This document shows positions 1 through 8,970 of a stretch of 64,000 nt of DNA, in pieces. Positions within the stretch are counted from its first letter, which is position 1; every line of letters starts with the position of its first letter. The stretch is from Pontivivens insulae (GTDB taxonomy: Bacteria; Pseudomonadota; Alphaproteobacteria; Rhodobacterales; Rhodobacteraceae). Both the position numbers and the translations under genes were made by a program. Where the stretch lies: assembly GCF_900302495.1 (NCBI RefSeq), contig NZ_OMKW01000001.1:558001-622000 (forward strand). Reading direction: 5' to 3'. The notes under the pieces are model-generated. The model saw only the letters and a program-made list of their open reading frames with translations, was not told the DNA's origin and did no database searches.

Positions 1-1281
1 ATCCTCAGCCGTGGAGAACACGTTGGACTTCTTGGTCGGGATCGTGGTGTTGCGGTCGATCATCGGGGTCAGCACGCCGCCCATCGTCTCGATGCCCAGC
101 GTCAGCGGGGTCACGTCGAGCAGGACCACATCCTTCACGTCACCTTGCAGAACTCCGGCCTGAATGGCGGCACCCATGGCCACGACCTCATCGGGGTTCA
201 CGCCCTTATGGGGCTCTTTCCCGAAGAATTTGGACACCTCTTCCACGACCTTCGGCATACGGGTCATACCGCCAACCATGACGACTTCGTCGATGTCGGA
301 GGTGGACAGGCCCGCATCCTTAAGTGCGGCCTTCAACGGCTTGATGGAGCGCTGGATAAGGTCAGAAACGAGGCTTTCGAGCTTCGCCCGCGTCAGCTTC
401 ATGACCAGGTGCACCGGCTGGCGCGTGTTCGGGTCCATAGAGATGAACGGCTGGTTGATCTCGGTCTGGGAGGAGGAGGAAAGCTCGATCTTCGCCTTTT
501 CTGCCGCTTCCTTGAGACGCTGAAGTGCCAGCTTGTCATCGCGCAGGTCGATGCCGTGCTCTTTCTTGAACTCGTTGGCGAGGTACTCGACGATGCGCAT
601 GTCGAAGTCTTCACCGCCGAGGAACGTGTCGCCGTTGGTGGACTTCACTTCGAACAGGCCTTCGTCGATCTCGAGGATCGAGATGTCGAAGGTGCCGCCG
701 CCGAGGTCATAAACCGCGATGGTCTTCGTCGTGTCCTTGTCGAGGCCGTAGGCAAGTGCGGCTGCCGTCGGTTCGTTGATGATGCGCAGCACTTCGAGGC
801 CTGCAATCTTGCCCGCGTCCTTCGTCGCCTGACGCTGAGCGTCATTGAAATAGGCAGGAACGGTGATGACGGCCTTCTCGACCTTCTCACCCAGATATTG
901 CTCTGCCGTTTCCTTCATCTTGCCAAGGATGAAGGCAGAGATCTGGCTAGGGGAATATTCTTCGTCGCGCGCTTTTACCCACGCGTCGCCATTGGGGCCC
1001 TTTACGATGTCGAACGGCACCATGGAACGGTCTTTTTCGACGAGCGGATCACCGTAGGGACGGCCGATCAGACGCTTGACGGCGAAAAGGGTGTTGGAGG
1101 GGTTTGTGACAGCCTGGCGTTTTGCTGGCTGGCCGACGAGACGCTCGTCTTCTGTGAACGCGACCATGGACGGCGTCGTGCGCGCGCCTTCGGAGTTTTC
1201 AATCACCTTCGCGGTCGAGCCATCCATGATGGCGACGCAGCTGTTGGTGGTTCCGAGGTCAATACCGATAATCTTGGACAT
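1..1281 (-). CDS. dnaK: Chaperone DnaK (Hsp70), C-terminal part cut off by the window edge
   Basis: ATP-dependent cytoplasmic chaperone that works with DnaJ and GrpE in protein folding. The first 427 codons are present and give the whole nucleotide-binding domain. Visible motifs are the N-terminal phosphate loop [10 protein letters not shown], the second phosphate motif DLGGGTFD and the adenosine motif VGGMTRMP, followed by the start of the substrate-binding domain ([14 protein letters not shown]). The ATG at 1281 follows a purine-rich AAGGATGG ribosome site and gives the canonical start [14 protein letters not shown]. The gene runs off the left edge, so the lid and C-terminal tail are not visible. 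A sigma-32-type promoter lies about 110 bases upstream. Identity is certain. Confidence 0.98.
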   Translation of the reverse strand, partial: MSKIIGIDLGTTNSCVAIMDGSTAKVIENSEGARTTPSMVAFTEDERLVGQPAKRQAVTNPSNTLFAVKRLIGRPYGDPLVEKDRSMVPFDIVKGPNGDAWVKARDEEYSPSQISAFILGKMKETAEQYLGEKVEKAVITVPAYFNDAQRQATKDAGKIAGLEVLRIINEPTAAALAYGLDKDTTKTIAVYDLGGGTFDISILEIDEGLFEVKSTNGDTFLGGEDFDMRIVEYLANEFKKEHGIDLRDDKLALQRLKEAAEKAKIELSSSSQTEINQPFISMDPNTRQPVHLVMKLTRAKLESLVSDLIQRSIKPLKAALKDAGLSTSDIDEVVMVGGMTRMPKVVEEVSKFFGKEPHKGVNPDEVVAMGAAIQAGVLQGDVKDVVLLDVTPLTLGIETMGGVLTPMIDRNTTIPTKKSNVFSTAED

Positions 1282-1390
1282 CTAAATCCATCCTTCTTTC
1301 ATGGCGATTTTGGAGCTTGGGTCCTCTCAGAGGCCCCCAGTCCCCATCCCAAACGGGCCGGAACAGCGACCCGCCAAGTTGCATCGTGCG

Positions 1391-1419
1391 ATATAGGAGG
1401 GGATTGCGGCCCGTGCAAG
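1391..1419 (-). promoter_or_regulatory. Sigma-32 (heat-shock) type promoter of dnaK
   Basis: Reading the minus strand there is CTTG (1416-1419), an 18-base spacer, then CCTATAT (1391-1397). This matches the alphaproteobacterial heat-shock pattern CTTG-N17/18-CYTATNT. It would start transcription about 100 bases before the dnaK ATG, which is expected for this gene. Confidence 0.72.
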
Positions 1420-1475
1420 CGTCTGCGGCGCATTGATTGCGAGTCAAATCAGAGCGTTGGAGCGTTAACCAAACG

Positions 1476-4400
1476 TTAAATGTCGAGCTCCAGAAGCCCA
1501 TCTGGATGGAGGGCCCTAGATTGGCACGTGATGAGACTGGTTTCACGCTGCGCTTTCGACAGGACGAAGTCGCGGTGTTCGACGTCTCCCGCCACCAACC
1601 CACACTTGCAGACACCGCAAATTCCGTCCGAACATTTGACATCGACCGCAATGCCGCTCGCAGTCAGGACGTCTGAAAGTGTTTCATTTTCAGAGACATG
1701 CAGTTCCCGCCCGTCCTTGAGTCGAACGCGGAACGGATGGTTCTCATAGTCGGGCTGCTCTGGGACAGAGAAATATTCCAGGTGGCGTCTCTCTTCTGGA
1801 ATACCTGCAGCCTGTGCCGCATCCATCACCGAAGACATGAAGCGCTCGGCCCCGCAGGTATAGACATGCGCGCCGTCCGTGGGATCGCTCAATAACTCGC
1901 CAAGATTGGCGCGCGATCCTTCATCCGTAACGTGCAGCGTGACGTTTCCCGCCCATGCGACGTGGGCAAGGTCGTGCATGTAGCCCATCGTTGCGCGGGA
2001 TCGGCCGGAATAGTGCAGCTGGAAAGGTTGCCCCAACGCGTGGAGCCTGTGAGCCATCGCAATCATCGGCGTGATCCCGATCCCGCCACCAAACAGGTAG
2101 GTCATCGGAGCGGTTTCGATCAGCGGGAAATGATTTATCGGACGCGAGATGAAGATCTTCCGACCTCCGCTGAATATCCGATGAAGCAGGGCGGAGCCAC
2201 CGCGCCCCTCTGACTCATTCAACACACCGATCTGGTAGACAGAGCGATTGGCCGGATCGCCTGACATGGAATATTGCCGCAGAAATTCCGGTGCGACGAC
2301 GATGTCGAGATGCGCCCCGGCCTCCCATGCAGGAAGATCGGCACCGTCGAGGCTGCGCATTTCGTATTTCGTAATGCCCTCTGCCATTTTTTCCGCCTTG
2401 GAGATTTCAACCCGCAGGACGGGGCTCTCGCCCTCTGCCGTGTAGCTTGGCGTGAGGTCCGTTTCGCCACTGGCCTTGCGTCGCTTATATTCCTCTGCGG
2501 TAATCATCGCCTGATAGGCCTCGATGCCTTTCTCGCGATCCATCGGGAAGGGATAGGGGTAGGGATGTGGCGCCAGATCAGCGGGATAAACAGCGAGCGT
2601 CTGATCCTCATATTTCAGATCGAGGTCCTTTTGCAGATCACGGGCGTTTACCGGCTTGTCCGTCGGGCGGTAGGCGCCGTCGGCCTCCATCTCCAGATCC
2701 CACCACCATTTCTTCACGGGATTGAGGCTGCCCCGGTCCAGCATGTCGTCCAGTTTGGCGAGTGCGGGCGCAGATCCGGGGATCTTCATCGCTGTCCAGC
2801 GGAAGGCGGCATCGGCCAGCACACCTTCGAGATTCCAAGGGCAGGTCTTCATGCAGCGCCCGCACATTGCGCCGCCGGGCGTCGTGATGCGATAGGTCGC
2901 GCATTTCTGGCTGTCTGATTTCCAGATCTCGTACCCATTGAACATCAGCTTCGGCCCGGCGGTGATCGCGCCGGAGGGGCACTCCCGCGCGCATTTTTTG
3001 CAGGACTCGCAGAACCGTTGCAGGCCGAAGTCGATCGGCTTGTCATGCGCCATTGGTAGCGTTGTCGTGACCACGCCAGATTTCAGACGCGGGCCAAGAT
3101 AGGGATTAAGGATAACCTCTCCGATGCGGCTGACCTCTCCCAGACCGCTCAGCAGCATCAGGGGCGGCTGCAAGACCTCTCCGTCCATCACCGTATGGGC
3201 CTTCGCTGGATATCCCAGCCCTCGCAATTGAGCGGCGACAACTCCGCCAAGCAGGGAGAACCGCAAATAGGCGCGCATGGACTGCGCGACGCTGATCCAG
3301 TCGTCCCCGCTGGCGCCCTCCATCGTGTCGAAGCCCTGATCGATCACCATGCTGATCGCCTGATCGTGGGGTGGATTGATCGCTGCGCCGGTCGCGTCGT
3401 GTGAGTACCAAGTCCAGTCCGGGCAGCGGGAGATGCCGACGGCGTCGACACCCAGGAAATGGCAGGTTGCCTTTACCAGATCAGCGGCCTCCTGCGGGTC
3501 CAGTTCAACCGGGTCAGGCGCGACCTCCCCATCCTGCAGCAACACAAAGGCCCCCAGCGCCCGCCGCTGACCCATGGGCGGGGCGGATTTGCGAACGTAT
3601 TTCCCCCCCGTCGCGCCGTCTTGGACATGCTTTCCCATGTCGCCAAACTGAGCGCGCGCGAACAGGTCTGCTCGCTTTGGAACCCGCGGGACGTTGGCCT
3701 CGTCAATGTAGGTTGTCGGTTGATCGACGCGTTTGAGCTTTTCGAATGGATGTGCGCCGTCGCGAAACATGCGTTTTCCATAGGGCTGCGGCGTACGTTT
3801 CGGCAGAGGGCCGGCAAGCGGCAGATCGGGTTCAAAGGCGAAGTCAGTTGTGATTGCCGCAAGACCAAATTCCGGCCCAATGAAAGGCGCATGAACGTCG
3901 TCTTTCTCAACCATGCCAAGTCCGGACGCGACCGCCAAGCGGTTGAGATCGACATCATGAGCGCTGGCCGTATGCGCCTTTGCATCGAAACCAAGCACGC
4001 GCAGATAGGTTGCGATTACGACAGCAATTTCCGAGGCGATCAGACAGGACCGTTGGGGACGTGCAGTCTGGATCCAAGCGGCCCCCGGCTCATCATGCTG
4101 CACCTCACGGGGGTGCTGGACCATGAAGACCATCGCATGCGTGTGGCCGTCGATGGTTGCAGGGGGTGCCTCCATCGACTCCTTGAGATCAGCCATGATC
4201 AGGTCAATGCCGGATGCTAAGGTTTTGGTCTGCTTTGTCCGAAGGTCGGCCGCGAGACGTGCCACGTCCGCATTCTTCGCTGGCTCAGCCAGCCGAGCTT
4301 GATCAGGCAGCAGGCATCCACCAACCAGAGATGCATCAGCGAAATATCCGAACGACTTGAGGTGATTGGCACGCTCAACCAAATCCTGCGGCGGCGCGGA

Positions 4401-4622
4401 TTTCACCTTAGCGACGAGGCCGTCGCGAATGGCATCCAGCATGGCTTGATGATCGCGCATCGCGTTAATGATCGAATGGGGCGCATCCGGTCGGGCATAG
4501 GAGAGGGGCTGGAACGGCGGCACCCGCGTCAGATCCGCCACCTGCATCCGCGCGAGGTCTTCGAGCCTGTGCGGCCCCAAATGAATTGGTCGTTCCCTTT
4601 GCGACTTGAACCGCATGCCCAT
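1476..4622 (-). CDS. Self-sufficient (catabolic) reductive dehalogenase: RdhA fused to a flavin/2Fe-2S reductase
   Basis: A 1048-residue cobalamin- and iron-sulfur-dependent protein of the NpRdhA/BhbA type, which removes halogens from organohalides (known members act on halophenols) using NAD(P)H. Residues about 380-600 form the RdhA domain, with C538-x2-C541-x2-C544-x3-C548-P and C574-x12-C587-x2-C590-x3-C594-P for two 4Fe-4S clusters. Tyr452 lies in the segment AYLRFS. Residues about 190-260 look like a degenerate copy of 445-525 without clusters. Residues about 735-950 are a flavin/NAD reductase (RQYSMSG at 782, GGGIGITPM at 845), and C997, C1002, C1005 and C1033 hold a plant-type 2Fe-2S cluster. 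There is no Tat signal or membrane anchor, so it is cytoplasmic. The gene is divergent from a MarR regulator. The family is clear; the substrate is unknown. Confidence 0.9.
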   Translation of the reverse strand: MGMRFKSQRERPIHLGPHRLEDLARMQVADLTRVPPFQPLSYARPDAPHSIINAMRDHQAMLDAIRDGLVAKVKSAPPQDLVERANHLKSFGYFADASLVGGCLLPDQARLAEPAKNADVARLAADLRTKQTKTLASGIDLIMADLKESMEAPPATIDGHTHAMVFMVQHPREVQHDEPGAAWIQTARPQRSCLIASEIAVVIATYLRVLGFDAKAHTASAHDVDLNRLAVASGLGMVEKDDVHAPFIGPEFGLAAITTDFAFEPDLPLAGPLPKRTPQPYGKRMFRDGAHPFEKLKRVDQPTTYIDEANVPRVPKRADLFARAQFGDMGKHVQDGATGGKYVRKSAPPMGQRRALGAFVLLQDGEVAPDPVELDPQEAADLVKATCHFLGVDAVGISRCPDWTWYSHDATGAAINPPHDQAISMVIDQGFDTMEGASGDDWISVAQSMRAYLRFSLLGGVVAAQLRGLGYPAKAHTVMDGEVLQPPLMLLSGLGEVSRIGEVILNPYLGPRLKSGVVTTTLPMAHDKPIDFGLQRFCESCKKCARECPSGAITAGPKLMFNGYEIWKSDSQKCATYRITTPGGAMCGRCMKTCPWNLEGVLADAAFRWTAMKIPGSAPALAKLDDMLDRGSLNPVKKWWWDLEMEADGAYRPTDKPVNARDLQKDLDLKYEDQTLAVYPADLAPHPYPYPFPMDREKGIEAYQAMITAEEYKRRKASGETDLTPSYTAEGESPVLRVEISKAEKMAEGITKYEMRSLDGADLPAWEAGAHLDIVVAPEFLRQYSMSGDPANRSVYQIGVLNESEGRGGSALLHRIFSGGRKIFISRPINHFPLIETAPMTYLFGGGIGITPMIAMAHRLHALGQPFQLHYSGRSRATMGYMHDLAHVAWAGNVTLHVTDEGSRANLGELLSDPTDGAHVYTCGAERFMSSVMDAAQAAGIPEERRHLEYFSVPEQPDYENHPFRVRLKDGRELHVSENETLSDVLTASGIAVDVKCSDGICGVCKCGLVAGDVEHRDFVLSKAQRETSLITCQSRALHPDGLLELDI

Positions 4623-4637
4623 GAGACACCCCAGTAA

Positions 4638-4650
4638 TTACCAGCGGTAA
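4638..4650. promoter_or_regulatory. Candidate MarR operator between the dehalogenase and its regulator
   Basis: Inverted repeat TTACC-AGC-GGTAA lying 16 bases before the dehalogenase ATG and about 60 bases before the MarR start. Short symmetric sites in a divergent intergenic region are the usual target of MarR repressors. The flanks (AGTAA on the left, CTAACT on the right) extend it imperfectly. Binding is inferred. Confidence 0.5.
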
Positions 4651-4709
4651 CTAACTGCATTGTTGGCCCACCTGTCAATCGCTACACTGCCGTTGGGAGG
4701 ATGTGGCCA

Positions 4710-5162
4710 ATGTCTCAGTCGAACTATCAGTTGCATGACCGGATGGGCTATCAGTTGAGCCGCGCGTCGCGATCCCTCCAGACCCGTCTGGAAGCGGGAC
4801 TGTCGCCCCTTGGGCTGACCCGACTGAAATGGTGTGCGTTGTCCGGCATCGGGCTAGAGGGCGTTTCCACCCCATCAGAGCTTTCCGAACATATCGGGAT
4901 CACACGACCGGCGACCTCACGCCTGCTGCGCCAGATGATGGAGCAGGGACTGGTGATGCAAAAAAACGAACCGCGAGACCGGCGCAGCAAGACCTTGCAT
5001 CTCTCTGAAGCGGGACTGCACCTGCTTGGGCAGGGACGCGACGTGGTTGATGAGAACAACGCGCATTTCCGAGACAAGCTCACCACGGCAGAACGTCAGG
5101 CCCTGGCCGGTCTACTGGCAAAGCTCGTATCAGGCGAGGACCGCGCACTCGACAAGATCTGA
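4710..5162 (+). CDS. MarR-family transcriptional regulator
   Basis: A 150-residue winged-helix dimer that probably controls the divergent dehalogenase in response to a small phenolic or aromatic ligand (inference from position). The core ITRPATSRLLRQMMEQGLV is the recognition helix region, and NEPRDRRSKTLHLSEAG is the classic MarR wing. An ATG at 4701 abuts the GGGAGG ribosome site (4695-4700). The ATG at 4710 has a proper 9-base spacing and is chosen here, giving MSQSNYQLHD. Confidence 0.88.
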   Translation: MSQSNYQLHDRMGYQLSRASRSLQTRLEAGLSPLGLTRLKWCALSGIGLEGVSTPSELSEHIGITRPATSRLLRQMMEQGLVMQKNEPRDRRSKTLHLSEAGLHLLGQGRDVVDENNAHFRDKLTTAERQALAGLLAKLVSGEDRALDKI

Positions 5163-5178
5163 AGGTAGTCTGGCCTCG

Positions 5179-5217
5179 TTTGATAGGCGCCTATCAAAAA
5201 ATGATTGACGCCTATCA
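5179..5217. promoter_or_regulatory. Two LacI-type operators, one helical face apart
   Basis: A perfect 20-base palindrome TTTGATAGGCGCCTATCAAA (5179-5198) is followed by a second, half-degenerate copy (5202-5217, right half GCCTATCA identical, left half TGATTGAC). Their centres are 21 bases apart, two helical turns. They lie just before the LacI gene at 5253, so they probably mediate autoregulation of the LacI-xylA unit. Confidence 0.72.
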
Positions 5218-5252
5218 AAACCGTCTCTACTGCTGCGGGCAGAGGAGACGGG

Positions 5253-6317
5253 ATGACTAAACGCGCCACTTTGCAGGATGTCGCAGATGCGGCTGGTGTC
5301 AGCTATGCCACGGCTGATCGCTTCATCAATCGCCGTGGCGGTGTGGCTGAAAAATCCCGCCGCAAGGTTGAGGCGGCCATTCGTGCGCTCAACTATATCC
5401 GTGATGATCGGGCGGCAAACCTCGCTCGGAATCGCAACTACCGGTTTGTCTTCGTTTTGCCCGGCGGGGCGAACGCCTTCTATGATGCGCTTCGAACCAG
5501 TTTGCGGGATGCGGTTGTTGCGCTGATGCCCGAGCGTGTGACCATCGACATAGTCGAGTTCACTCCGTTCGATGCAGATGATTTGATTGCGCGCCTTAGC
5601 GCCCTTGATGCGGACGTGATTGACGGTTTGGCCGTGGTCGCAAATGCCGATCAAGCGGTCTGCGATCGTCTGCGGGCGCTCAGACGTCAGGGCGTCGCCG
5701 TGGTGTCCCTCGTTGCGGAGACGGCCCGTGATGCGCGCGATGCCTATATTGGTTTGGACAATCGTCGCGCAGGCAGCCTTGCCGCGCGCATGTTGGCCTT
5801 CGCGCATCGACATCGCGCAGGACGCATTCTGCCGATCGTTGGGGCCCATGATGCGCCTGACCATGCCGAGCGATTGGGCGGCTTTCTCCAGACAATGGGC
5901 GTATTGAATCCAGACGTTCACATCCTGCCAGCGGTCCGCAGCTCGGATGATGCCGAAGAGGTTGAGCGTCTGGTAACCGCTGCGACGGCAGAGGGCTCGA
6001 CCATCACCGGACTATACAACGTTGGGGCAGGCAATCGCGGTCTGTTGCGCGCTCTTCAAAACCGATCAGCTCACCGCCCGGCAGTCATCGTTCATGAGCT
6101 TTCCGAAACGACTGAGGCGGCCCTGCGTGCCGATCTGATCGACGCGATCATCGATCAGAAGCCGCAAGAGGAGATCGCGAAGGCGCTTGGTGTCCTGCGC
6201 GCATTGGCAGACCAAAAAACGCTGCCGCCGATAGATCTGATACCCGCAATCTACATGCAGGAAAATCTGCCCGCTGCGTCGGGCCAAGGAACTGAAATGG
6301 AAGGAAACACACCATGA
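5253..6317 (+). CDS. LacI-family transcriptional regulator of xylA
   Basis: A 354-residue repressor or activator with an N-terminal LacI helix-turn-helix ([20 protein letters not shown]) and a periplasmic-binding-protein-like sugar domain. The recognition helix reads SYATADRF instead of the more usual SxxTVSRxL, which suits its distinct operator. An upstream in-frame ATG at 5205 falls inside the second operator and lacks a ribosome site. The ATG at 5253 is preceded by AGAGGAG and is chosen. The stop overlaps the xylA start by four bases, so the two genes are translationally coupled. The effector is probably xylose or a related sugar (inference). Confidence 0.9.
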   Translation: MTKRATLQDVADAAGVSYATADRFINRRGGVAEKSRRKVEAAIRALNYIRDDRAANLARNRNYRFVFVLPGGANAFYDALRTSLRDAVVALMPERVTIDIVEFTPFDADDLIARLSALDADVIDGLAVVANADQAVCDRLRALRRQGVAVVSLVAETARDARDAYIGLDNRRAGSLAARMLAFAHRHRAGRILPIVGAHDAPDHAERLGGFLQTMGVLNPDVHILPAVRSSDDAEEVERLVTAATAEGSTITGLYNVGAGNRGLLRALQNRSAHRPAVIVHELSETTEAALRADLIDAIIDQKPQEEIAKALGVLRALADQKTLPPIDLIPAIYMQENLPAASGQGTEMEGNTP

Positions 6318-7618
6318 CGAGTACGTATTTCAACGGCATGGAGGCTGTGCCCTTCGACCCAGATAGCGACGGCCTCGCCTTCCGTCATTACAACCCGTCC
6401 GAGATTGTGATGGGCAAGACGATGGCGGAGCATCTGCGCTTTGCGGTCTGCTATTGGCACAACTTCGTCTGGGAAGGGAACGACCCGTTTGGTGGGCAGA
6501 CCTTCGAACGCCCCTGGTTCCCCGCAGATACGATGGATCTGGCGCGGGCCAAGGCGGATGCAGCTTTCGAGATGTTTCGAATCCTCGGTGTCCCTTTTTA
6601 CTGCTTTCACGATCATGATGTGCGGCCAGAGGGTGATAGCCTGACGGAAAGCCGGGACCGCTTGAATGAGATTGCGGATTACTTCGAACAAAAGATGGAG
6701 AACGGGCCGAAGCTTCTGTGGGGCACGGCAAACATGTTCTCAAACCGCCGCTATATGGCCGGTGCCTCTACCAACCCTGATCCTGACGTCTTCGCTTACT
6801 GCGCATCCACGGTGCGGACCTGCATGGACGTCACCCATCGTCTGGGTGGTGAGAACTATGTCTTGTGGGGTGGCCGCGAGGGTTATGAAACCCTGTTGAA
6901 CACGGATCTGTCCCGTGAGTTGGAGCAGATGGGCCGTTTTCTTTCGATGGTCGTCGACTACAAGCACAAGATCGGCTTCACAGGTGAAATCCTGATCGAG
7001 CCAAAACCGCAGGAACCGACCAAGCACCAGTACGACTATGATGTCGCCACGGTCTACGGCTTCCTCAAGCGGTTCGGGCTTGAGAATGAGGTTAAGGTGA
7101 ATATCGAGCAAGGTCATGCCATCCTTGCGGGGCACTCTTTCGAGCATGAGATCGCCATGGCGACCGCATTCGGCATACTCGGCTCAATCGATATGAACCG
7201 AAACGACTACCAATCTGGCTGGGATACCGATCAGTTCCCGAACAACGTGCCGGAAGTTGCGCTTGCCTATTACGAGATCCTCAAAGGTGGTGGCCTCGGC
7301 AAAGGTGGTACGAATTTCGATGCGAAATTGCGCCGTCAGAGCCTTGATGCAGAAGATCTGATCGCATCGCATGTGGGTGCTATGGATGTTTGTGCACGTG
7401 GTCTGAAAGCAGCGGCTGCGATGTTGGAGGATGGCGGTTTGGAAGCGGCGCGTGACGCACGCTACGCTGGCTGGGCAACAGCTGATGCGCAAGCGATGCT
7501 GGCGGACGGCGCAACGCTTGATGGGATCGCGGATCGGGCAGAGACCGCCGAGCTCGACCCGCAGCCTGTTTCGGGCCAACAGGAGAAATTGGAAAACTGG
7601 GTCAATCGCTTCGTCTGA
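6314..7618 (+). CDS. xylA: Xylose isomerase
   Basis: A 434-residue cytoplasmic metal-dependent isomerase converting D-xylose to D-xylulose. The catalytic pair lies in FHDHD (His99, Asp102), and the metal-binding segment [17 protein letters not shown] and the later [13 protein letters not shown] (metal-ligand Asp residues) are all present. Length matches the class II family. The gene overlaps the LacI gene by four bases and is followed by a strong terminator, so regulator plus enzyme form the whole transcription unit. No xylulokinase or sugar transporter is adjacent, which is unusual. Confidence 0.96.
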   Translation: MTSTYFNGMEAVPFDPDSDGLAFRHYNPSEIVMGKTMAEHLRFAVCYWHNFVWEGNDPFGGQTFERPWFPADTMDLARAKADAAFEMFRILGVPFYCFHDHDVRPEGDSLTESRDRLNEIADYFEQKMENGPKLLWGTANMFSNRRYMAGASTNPDPDVFAYCASTVRTCMDVTHRLGGENYVLWGGREGYETLLNTDLSRELEQMGRFLSMVVDYKHKIGFTGEILIEPKPQEPTKHQYDYDVATVYGFLKRFGLENEVKVNIEQGHAILAGHSFEHEIAMATAFGILGSIDMNRNDYQSGWDTDQFPNNVPEVALAYYEILKGGGLGKGGTNFDAKLRRQSLDAEDLIASHVGAMDVCARGLKAAAAMLEDGGLEAARDARYAGWATADAQAMLADGATLDGIADRAETAELDPQPVSGQQEKLENWVNRFV

Positions 7619-7638
7619 GCTGACTTGATCCCAAAGAA

Positions 7639-7676
7639 AAGGGCCGGCCCAGCGATGGGTCGGCCCTTGCTTTTTT
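7639..7676 (+). terminator. Rho-independent terminator after xylA, probably bidirectional
   Basis: A 13-base-pair stem (7639-7651 with 7656-7668, one G-T pair), a GCGA tetraloop and then GC plus six T. The left side starts with an A-rich run, so it can also end the opposing permease transcript that stops at 7693. Confidence 0.88.
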
Positions 7677-7692
7677 GGGGATGTAAGAGCGA

Positions 7693-8970
7693 TCAGCTCT
7701 TCCCTTTCCAGGGCACCAGATACCGCTCGGCGATCCGCATAAGAATGTCGATGCCGAAGCCGATGACACCGATCAGGATGATCCCCAAGATCACGATATC
7801 CGTGTTCTGGAAGCGCGAAGCCGTCATGATCATCATGCCAGCGCCCTGCTCTGCCGCGACGAGCTCGGCTGCAACCACAGTACCCCAACAAACCCCCATC
7901 GCCACGCGGGCACCGGTAAAGATTTCCGGGAGGGAGTTCGGGATGATCACCGTCCGCATGATCTGCCATTTCGAGGCGCCCAGCGAATAAGCGGCGTGTA
8001 CCTTGGTGATGTTCACACCCGACACACCTGCACGGGCGGCAATGGCCATGATCCAGAGGGCAGCCAGGAACAGCAGCACGATCTTACCTGTCTCACCGAT
8101 ACCCGCCCATATGATCACCAGCGGGATCAGGGCAAGTGGTGGGACCGGTCGCATGAATTCGACAATCGGGTCGAACCAGCCGCGGAACCAGTTGCTCAAT
8201 CCCATCGCATAGCCCAACGGGATGCCGACCGCGGCACCAATGGCAAAGCCGACGACAACGCGGAACAGCGAATAGCCCAAATGTTCAAGCAAGGTGAAGT
8301 TGCGGAAGCCATCATTCGCGATTTCAAACAGACGGCTGACCACAGCTTCCGGTGGGGGCAGCCAGATCGGTTCCATTTGCAGGCCCTGATCGGGGGCGAT
8401 GTTGAGCGAGCCGCGTGTCGACATGGTAATGGAGCCAAAATCGAACTCCAGACGACCACCAGGTGTAATCGGCTCACCATTCACAGCAATGATGTTCGTG
8501 CCATCGTCGCGGGTCAGCTCGTCATTATTCTGCAGACGGGCCAGCTCGGAATCATATGTCTCGATGATCATGGCGTCGTTCTTGGCGAAGCCATCGCCCG
8601 GATCGACTGTGGGTACTTCTGGCTCACCCTCTGTGACCTCGGGGTCGTAGACCAGTACGGTGACAGTCGCGTCATCCGTATTGCCGTCAGCATCCTGAAC
8701 AGTGTGCTCGAACGTGAACTCACCCACCGCTGGTCCGGGCATATGCAGGAACGAGGGCAGCAAGGCGGATCCGGTGAAAGACCCCCACAACAAAAAGAGT
8801 GCGATCACGGAAAGGATCGAGGCGCGGCGATCAGGAACAACGGCACTTTCGTCGCCGAATGTCACGGTTTTGAGGGAAGAGAAGCCAGTCCGCGCAATGC
8901 CGCCAACGACGGCCCGTACGGCAACGAAGGACAGGATGAAGAATCCCAGATAGAGCAGGAAAGGGATCAT
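7693..8970 (-). CDS. ABC transporter permease, taurine/nitrate/sulfonate type, with a large extracytoplasmic insert
   Basis: A 425-residue inner-membrane permease. Residues about 205-425 align by eye with TauC/SsuC permeases: LPPPEAV, EFMRPVPPLALIPLVIIW, the cytoplasmic loop HAAYSLGASKWQIMRTVIIP that docks on the ATPase, and the C-terminal LVPWKG. Ordinary members are about 250-280 residues with one helix before the LPxP motif. Here residues about 79-203, acidic and rich in beta-forming residues, are inserted between the helix at 52-75 and that motif, and there is one extra helix at the very N terminus. The start overlaps the ATPase gene end by four bases. The substrate is not proven; the match to TauC is the closest I can see. 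Confidence 0.85.
   Translation of the reverse strand: MIPFLLYLGFFILSFVAVRAVVGGIARTGFSSLKTVTFGDESAVVPDRRASILSVIALFLLWGSFTGSALLPSFLHMPGPAVGEFTFEHTVQDADGNTDDATVTVLVYDPEVTEGEPEVPTVDPGDGFAKNDAMIIETYDSELARLQNNDELTRDDGTNIIAVNGEPITPGGRLEFDFGSITMSTRGSLNIAPDQGLQMEPIWLPPPEAVVSRLFEIANDGFRNFTLLEHLGYSLFRVVVGFAIGAAVGIPLGYAMGLSNWFRGWFDPIVEFMRPVPPLALIPLVIIWAGIGETGKIVLLFLAALWIMAIAARAGVSGVNITKVHAAYSLGASKWQIMRTVIIPNSLPEIFTGARVAMGVCWGTVVAAELVAAEQGAGMMIMTASRFQNTDIVILGIILIGVIGFGIDILMRIAERYLVPWKGKS

Noticed and set aside
145-1479. 444-codon open frame on the plus strand across dnaK
   Set aside because: It is antisense to an unmistakable dnaK, has biased low-complexity composition and no recognisable domain. High-GC codon usage leaves the opposite strand open.
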